NCBI GenBank assembly: GCA_028823075.1
Contig: JAPKCE010000001.1
Coordinates: forward strand, 1 to 28,181
Origin: Myxococcota bacterium
GTDB taxonomy: Bacteria; Myxococcota; UBA4151
Length of the DNA: 28,181 nt
Reading direction: 5' to 3'
Shown: positions 24,701-28,181 of the stretch, piece after piece
Position numbering within the stretch: the stretch's first letter is position 1
Layout: the number at the start of each line of letters is the position of its first letter
Made by a program: the position numbers and the translations under genes
Notes under the pieces: model-generated
The model's input: only the letters and a program-made list of their open reading frames with translations
Database searches by the model: none
What the model was told of the DNA's origin: nothing

Positions 24701-26214
24701 ATCGCCCGGTGATGGTGCCGTATATGTTCTGCTCTGACGAATGGGTCGGCAGCGTCGCTAACTGCAACCGTTGGGACGAAGGCGCCGATCCGGCAGCAAT
24801 TCTCGAGCGTACCATGAACCAGCTTGATGATTATTACTGGTTTAACAACTATAAGCGTGACCGGGTTAGCTTTAGCACCACCTCGCCAGCGAACCGCGCC
24901 TTGTCGCGCACCTATCCGACGATGTTGCTGATGTACCAACAGTGGCTCTTTGGCCGCAATCAGACGGATCTCATTCTCGAGTATCCGTGGCGCACGGGTG
25001 TCTTTGATTCGCTCAACCGCTTTGGTGAGGTGCTCAGTAAACCGCGCTACGGCACCTATTATTTGAGCAACAATGGCGAGGACGCCTACCTCTATGATTA
25101 TGAGCCTCGCGCCCTCGGTGAAGAGCTCGACCAGGTGAATAATATCGCTATTACCGCCGACTTTGTTGTGCCTCGAGGCGTGGGTCGCAAACCCTTCTCA
25201 AGTTACGATTATGATGGTGGTTATTACTACTATGAACGTCCGCTTGAGGCAGGCCATTTCTGGGATTTCTACGCGGCTTTGTTGAGTCAAGGAAACGCCA
25301 CGGCGGCTATTCTCGGTACCGAATCAGCGGCCGACCAGCGACGCTTTTACCTGCCCTTCCACCTGGTTTTCCCGGAATCGCTCGATCGTTTGTATTCGGG
25401 TATCATCACCAACCGCCAAAAGGATTATGCGCCCAAGCTCTTTGTGCGTGACCTTGGCGGTGATGAGGCGGCTTGTGTGGCCTCTGGCTCTAGAGTCGGC
25501 GGCACGGGCATCACCGGAAAAGACAATGATTGTTATTTGATGGTGGGCAAGCCGATCTTTGATTGGCGCGGCGTCACCTCGGGCGCTTTGGTCGATGGCG
25601 AGCGCAATTATGCAGCGCCCTTCGCGACCAACGACGTCGACGGTGAGAATTGGGATGATGGCATCACCGTTCGTCTGCACAATAATTATACTAACAAACT
25701 CTACGCAACGATCTTCGGTGCCATGTTCTTTACCTCCACCTGGGAGCGTAACTTTATCGATGGGATGAAGATATGGCGCGTCGGTACTTCCGAGGACCAT
25801 AGCATCGCCCCTGGCCATCAACGCATCGAGTTCTACGACCCGCGCAGTGGCTTTGTTTACGCATCTCAGTCGGAGAAAGTGCGCCCCTGTGCGGTCACCG
25901 ACGAAGAGCGAGACAACGCCTTGGCCGTGCGTACTATCTGTGATGGACAGGTGGCTCAGGGCGACTGGAATGATGCCGACACCGCCCTTTCCGAAGCTGA
26001 CGAGAATATTGAAAACCAAGATCTTGATTGCGATGCTAACGGCGTGCCGGACGAATGTTCCCAAGACCGAGCGCGCGATGGCTTGAACCTGGCCGACCAA
26101 TGTGTTCGTAAGCTCTGCGCCCAGGACGCGAAGCGCTTTGCGGATAGCCGTTTGGACGATGCGGTGAGCTGGTCCTTACGTTTCCGTGATCTTTACCGCG
26201 CCCTGGTCGACTAA
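21790..26214 (+). CDS. Giant metzincin lipoprotein (DUF4953-like zinc metalloprotease)
   Basis: Probable surface-anchored endopeptidase of 1474 residues. The signal (MRQLLSALALVGLFSAC) ends in a lipidation Cys17. The catalytic motif HEVGHTLGLRHNF places His728, Glu729, His732 and His738, and the Met-turn SSIMDYGATFNSD has Met812. HEVGHTLGLRHNF together with the following Asp-Tyr region matches the Met-zincin domain of DUF4953-type proteins. The large N-terminal part (about 30-700) has many Tyr, Trp and Asp residues and no recognised domain. The C terminus has a DLDCDANGVPDEC loop like a thrombospondin type 3 calcium site. AGGAG (21780-21784) precedes the ATG at 21790 by 5 nt; a TTG at 21709 is in frame but poorly placed. 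Followed 25 bases later by a predicted beta-barrel. Confidence 0.9.
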   Translation: MRQLLSALALVGLFSACAQDVADIDRTKPNKVHKSMFQGTWYFRGTVTEVAPDMAGLFEGIATGLSKVRWEITESELRGWTSNETVIGMDQEIDDCRRVNTVHVDGRIDIEETRDEDCMRRSALDGPQLNQDGYRTRWGRLPDAYKGSMVISFPIAGHFDVKRGYNPATGEQTNVLGENASDRDWWQRDYMRVSWGSPSVQFINGELVNSYGDDSEPENSDHRIRFLTDDGTSVANGQAAEGQEVRYFDFGTRQAATMYALYGGRRYPYCYFSETTSCDAAKVAMRYSFLKTEAMRDFAPVAYDDTKMGRFGYFRTERYGHMRRRGLTESGRVRLASVHNLWKTTYQRKADGNYKLEAVKNDADETVAYRRMEIPVQERQPKPMAYHLSPYFPEAIKEYAYRVGDSWNDAYRRTIAAAWGYQSASEADEDNAGIPDMYVVCDNPVPAEIPARYRGGLGDAYYEVCGAAGTRALPGDLRYNTMYWVHDRNDGPLGYGPSYQDPESGETISGTAWVYGAAVDTYAQYALDLVNAMNGDLDIDDIRSGDYVKAMVAGSRHVTDPRNMPIEDFDNLLKDEDGPLGPSGRAVMERIERISADPAGELGDDITHARHRRMQRFLKESPLADDLVNGEILAAAAGNRMTPGGTVTDAMHDDARSLLSGNMDAIERRKEINDVASHLSIWTRDNFEDSSLIGLAKEMKERYADRPDAQDEMYQELRGRIFQGVMEHEVGHTLGLRHNFAGSYDAMNYQDDFWRVRKAGLKRAWTNIHSDGSLTVSDLLGFRNLTSGELEGAGAEDGQYGGVSEYQYSSIMDYGATFNSDFHGIGKYDEAAILFGYAGKVEVFDQLSRNNKYLLKGSAETVLSSHAWDVGTGNYNCLPSFEDRVSPGEKALTEKLHYAWLPILFSDAAAPSGDAGAAVNAAVEAGVTNLGPSNRRLIDYSVIEEQLNVEREHRRTHRQDCAKESAALHPDRPVMVPYMFCSDEWVGSVANCNRWDEGADPAAILERTMNQLDDYYWFNNYKRDRVSFSTTSPANRALSRTYPTMLLMYQQWLFGRNQTDLILEYPWRTGVFDSLNRFGEVLSKPRYGTYYLSNNGEDAYLYDYEPRALGEELDQVNNIAITADFVVPRGVGRKPFSSYDYDGGYYYYERPLEAGHFWDFYAALLSQGNATAAILGTESAADQRRFYLPFHLVFPESLDRLYSGIITNRQKDYAPKLFVRDLGGDEAACVASGSRVGGTGITGKDNDCYLMVGKPIFDWRGVTSGALVDGERNYAAPFATNDVDGENWDDGITVRLHNNYTNKLYATIFGAMFFTSTWERNFIDGMKIWRVGTSEDHSIAPGHQRIEFYDPRSGFVYASQSEKVRPCAVTDEERDNALAVRTICDGQVAQGDWNDADTALSEADENIENQDLDCDANGVPDECSQDRARDGLNLADQCVRKLCAQDAKRFADSRLDDAVSWSLRFRDLYRALVD

Positions 26215-26238
26215 CAAAGAGGCCTTTTGGAGCTGATG

Positions 26239-27306
26239 ATGATGCGATTGTTTGTGATGATCTTGTTCGCCGCCGCCCCTGCGCAGGCTTCGGATAACCC
26301 GGCGATGACCACCGCGCCAAAGGGGTCTTTCCCCTTCTCTGGCTCCGTCAGTTGGGGTCATTCGCTGGGGCAGGGCAGTTTTGTGCGCAACTATTACGCG
26401 CGCAACGCCGCCTATTCTCAGAGCTTGGGCCTGTCGGGTTCTTGGAGCTTACCTTGGAAGGGCTACAGCCTGTCGGCTAGCCAGGGCTGGGGTATGGAGC
26501 TGACCACAGGTGGTTCCATGCGCAATCATGAGCTTAACTACGGTGACATCGGGCTCGGTTTCGGCCTGCCCTTTGGCTTTAAAGCCTTGGGGTTCAAGTT
26601 TGGTAGCCGCATCGGCGCCGGCATCCCCATCTCCAAAGCGAGCCGCTTTATGGGTAAAGTCACGGGCCTCTCCGGGGCGCTCTCGGGTGGCCGCAAGTTC
26701 GGTGACAAACTCAGCGTATCCTTGAGCATGAGTTTATCGCGCAGCTTCTACACCGAGCGTCTGCGCACGGTCGACGTTAGCGACGGGCGCGGCTTTGTCG
26801 ATACTAACGGCAACACCTTAACCCCCTTTAATCAGATCTGCCGCGACGAGGAATTGGTGCTTAGCGGCGCCGGTGAAGTCACCGGTTGCCGGGTTGCAGG
26901 CGTTAACGGTGGCATCAACTTAAGCAGCTCCATCGGGGTCTCTTATAAGGTCGATAAAAAGCTCTCCGCATCGGCTAGCTTAGCTTTTATCAACAGTTTT
27001 AAAGATTACAGCATGCCCGTTGATGGCTTTGCATCGTCTTTTGCTCAGTCCGGTATCGGCCGTTCGGATATGACCTCGGGCAGCTTGGGCTTGGGTTATG
27101 CGTATTCTAAAAAAATTCGCATGGGTTTGTCCATGTCCAGCACCCAACCGGCGCTGCATTGGTCGAGCGATGATGTCGCCGATGAAAATGGCAACATTTC
27201 CCAAGTCGGTCAGGGCAGCTGGACCCCCAACTTTCCATGGTGGGATTTCCGCACGACCGCCAATAACTACAGCTCCTTTTCGGGCAGCGTGAGTTACTCC
27301 TTCTAA
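26239..27306 (+). CDS. Predicted outer-membrane beta-barrel protein
   Basis: Exact family not recognised. The 355-residue product has a cleavable signal peptide ending in AQA-S (about residue 20), then repeated short amphipathic strands (SLGLSGSWSLPW, YSLSASQGWGMEL, IGLGFGLPFGF, LSVSLSMSLSRSF, IGVSYKVDKKLSASASLAF, GSLGLGYAYSKKIRMGLSMS) and a final SGSVSYSF with a C-terminal Phe, the usual outer-membrane insertion signal. Two cysteines in a central loop (ICRDEEL and TGCRV) could form a disulphide. Three ATGs in tandem (26236, 26239, 26242) follow GGAG at 26229; the middle one has the best spacing. It is very likely co-transcribed with the giant metalloprotease, and may display, export or anchor it. 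Confidence 0.85.
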   Translation: MMRLFVMILFAAAPAQASDNPAMTTAPKGSFPFSGSVSWGHSLGQGSFVRNYYARNAAYSQSLGLSGSWSLPWKGYSLSASQGWGMELTTGGSMRNHELNYGDIGLGFGLPFGFKALGFKFGSRIGAGIPISKASRFMGKVTGLSGALSGGRKFGDKLSVSLSMSLSRSFYTERLRTVDVSDGRGFVDTNGNTLTPFNQICRDEELVLSGAGEVTGCRVAGVNGGINLSSSIGVSYKVDKKLSASASLAFINSFKDYSMPVDGFASSFAQSGIGRSDMTSGSLGLGYAYSKKIRMGLSMSSTQPALHWSSDDVADENGNISQVGQGSWTPNFPWWDFRTTANNYSSFSGSVSYSF

Positions 27307-27320
27307 TTGGAGCTTAGCCG

Positions 27321-28181
27321 ATGGATGCGCAGATCATCGTTATCGGCGGCGGTCATGCAGGCTGCGAGGCTGCGTTAGCCGCAGCGCGGTCCGGTGCCTC
27401 TACCTTGCTCATAACGCTGCGCCAGGATGGTATTGGCGAGCTTAGTTGTAACCCGGCGATGGGCGGTTTGGCCAAAGGCCACCTCATCCGTGAGCTCGAC
27501 GCTTTGGGCGGTGAGATCGGCAGAATGACCGATCGTTGCACCCTGTTTCGCCACACCTTGAACCGCAGTCGCGGGCCGGCCGTACGCGGCACCCGCGCCC
27601 AGGTTGACCGGCCTTTGTATCGGACTTTGATGCAAGGCGTGATCGCTGCACAACCCGGTTTGAGCGTGGTCGAAGGTCGAGTCTCCGGTTTTCTTTGTGA
27701 AAACGATCGCTGCGTCGGTGTTGAACTGGCCGACGGGAGCGTTTTGCGCAGCGACGCGGTGATTCTAACCACCGGCACATTTTTGGGTGCGATTTGTCAT
27801 CGCGGCGAGGAAGAGACAGCCGGCGGACGTCATGGCGAAACCCAGGTTGATGACGGGTCGATCTCGTCTCAACTGCGTCGCTTGGGGCTGCGGCTACAGC
27901 GTTTAAAGACCGGGACTTGCCCGCGTATTCATCGCGACAGCATCGACTACACCAAGCTTGATATTCAACACAGCGAGGATGATACGTCGCCGTTTTCCGA
28001 TGCGGGTGACAAAGGTCCTGCCGAGCAGGTCAATTGTTGGGGTGTGCGTACCAATGAGGCCGTGCACGATGTGGTGCGCCAAAATTTACAACGCTCGCCG
28101 ATGTACGCAGGAACTTTGATAGCGGAAGGGCCGCGTTATTGCCCAAGTTTCGAAGATAAAGTGGCGCGTTTTGGTGATAGG
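27321..28181 (+). CDS. mnmG: tRNA uridine 5-carboxymethylaminomethyl modification enzyme MnmG (3' end beyond window)
   Basis: FAD-binding partner of MnmE that modifies the wobble uridine of certain tRNAs. The 287 codons present run open to the right edge. The Rossmann motif VIGGGHAGCEAALAAAR is at 7-23. SCNPAMGGLAKGHLIRELDALGG includes Cys43, the equivalent of E. coli Cys47. The later GPRYCPSFEDKV includes the equivalent of Cys277. The usual KTGTPPR reads KTGTCPR here. GGAG (27309-27312) sits 8 nt before the ATG, and only 14 bases separate it from the barrel gene, so it may be reached by read-through. mnmG is often origin-proximal together with rsmG and parAB. Confidence 0.97.
   Translation, partial: MDAQIIVIGGGHAGCEAALAAARSGASTLLITLRQDGIGELSCNPAMGGLAKGHLIRELDALGGEIGRMTDRCTLFRHTLNRSRGPAVRGTRAQVDRPLYRTLMQGVIAAQPGLSVVEGRVSGFLCENDRCVGVELADGSVLRSDAVILTTGTFLGAICHRGEEETAGGRHGETQVDDGSISSQLRRLGLRLQRLKTGTCPRIHRDSIDYTKLDIQHSEDDTSPFSDAGDKGPAEQVNCWGVRTNEAVHDVVRQNLQRSPMYAGTLIAEGPRYCPSFEDKVARFGDR

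Noticed and set aside
25324..26100. 258-codon minus-strand open frame inside the metalloprotease gene
   Set aside because: Antisense shadow of the protease coding frame; no motif and no ribosome site.
1..28181. DnaA boxes, tRNA genes, insertion sequences, CRISPR arrays
   Set aside because: I looked for TTATNCACA clusters, cloverleaf segments, terminal inverted repeats with transposase frames and regularly spaced repeats, and saw none in the gaps.

Overview
The window looks like a chromosomal segment from a moderately GC-rich Gram-negative bacterium, most likely a deltaproteobacterium in the broad sense (Myxococcota or Bradymonadales-like). The evidence is GyrB with the long proteobacterial-type insertion after the TOPRIM domain, many lipoboxes, large lipoprotein zinc metalloproteases, a cysteine-rich lipoprotein with a Asp-Ala-Gly tail, and a four-haem cytochrome fused to a UshA-like domain. 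This assignment is inference. gyrB lies at the left edge and mnmG at the right edge; both are often close to the replication origin, so the region may be origin-proximal, although no DnaA-box cluster was seen. No tRNA, rRNA, insertion sequence, CRISPR array or phage gene was seen, and no stretch above 300 bases lacks a gene.

Left block (1-4778, minus strand): gpmI-comF-ribA, followed by gyrB, whose own candidate promoter holds a 16-bp perfect palindrome inside a 21-nt alternating purine-pyrimidine run. Middle block (4854-12922, plus strand): a tightly packed eight-gene run, metK-uppP-Nudix-manC-phosphomannomutase-ROK kinase-zinc-ribbon/Yip1-like membrane protein-pepP. It joins SAM synthesis, undecaprenyl-phosphate recycling and GDP-mannose synthesis, which suggests support for cell-surface polysaccharide. 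Opposing it (12925-16083, minus) is one 1052-residue protein combining a 12-helix-type transporter, HEAT-like repeats and a C-terminal cyclic-nucleotide-binding-like domain.

Right block (16257-27306) is almost entirely exported proteins. A plus-strand trio encodes a metzincin lipoprotein, a small secreted protein and a UshA-like/tetrahaem cytochrome fusion. A minus-strand trio (21617 to 19142) encodes three predicted lipoproteins. A plus-strand pair encodes a 1474-residue metzincin lipoprotein and a predicted outer-membrane beta-barrel, preceded by a 21-codon leader ORF with its own Shine-Dalgarno sequence whose stop codon overlaps the Shine-Dalgarno of the protease. mnmG follows 14 bases after the barrel gene.

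Genes are coupled by four-base NTGA overlaps with all four possible first bases (ATGA, GTGA, TTGA, CTGA); the CTGA case implies a rare CTG start for the ROK kinase. The items most worth pursuing are the gyrB promoter element, the leader-ORF-controlled protease/barrel pair, the transporter-HEAT-cNMP fusion, and the metzincin/UshA-cytochrome operon.
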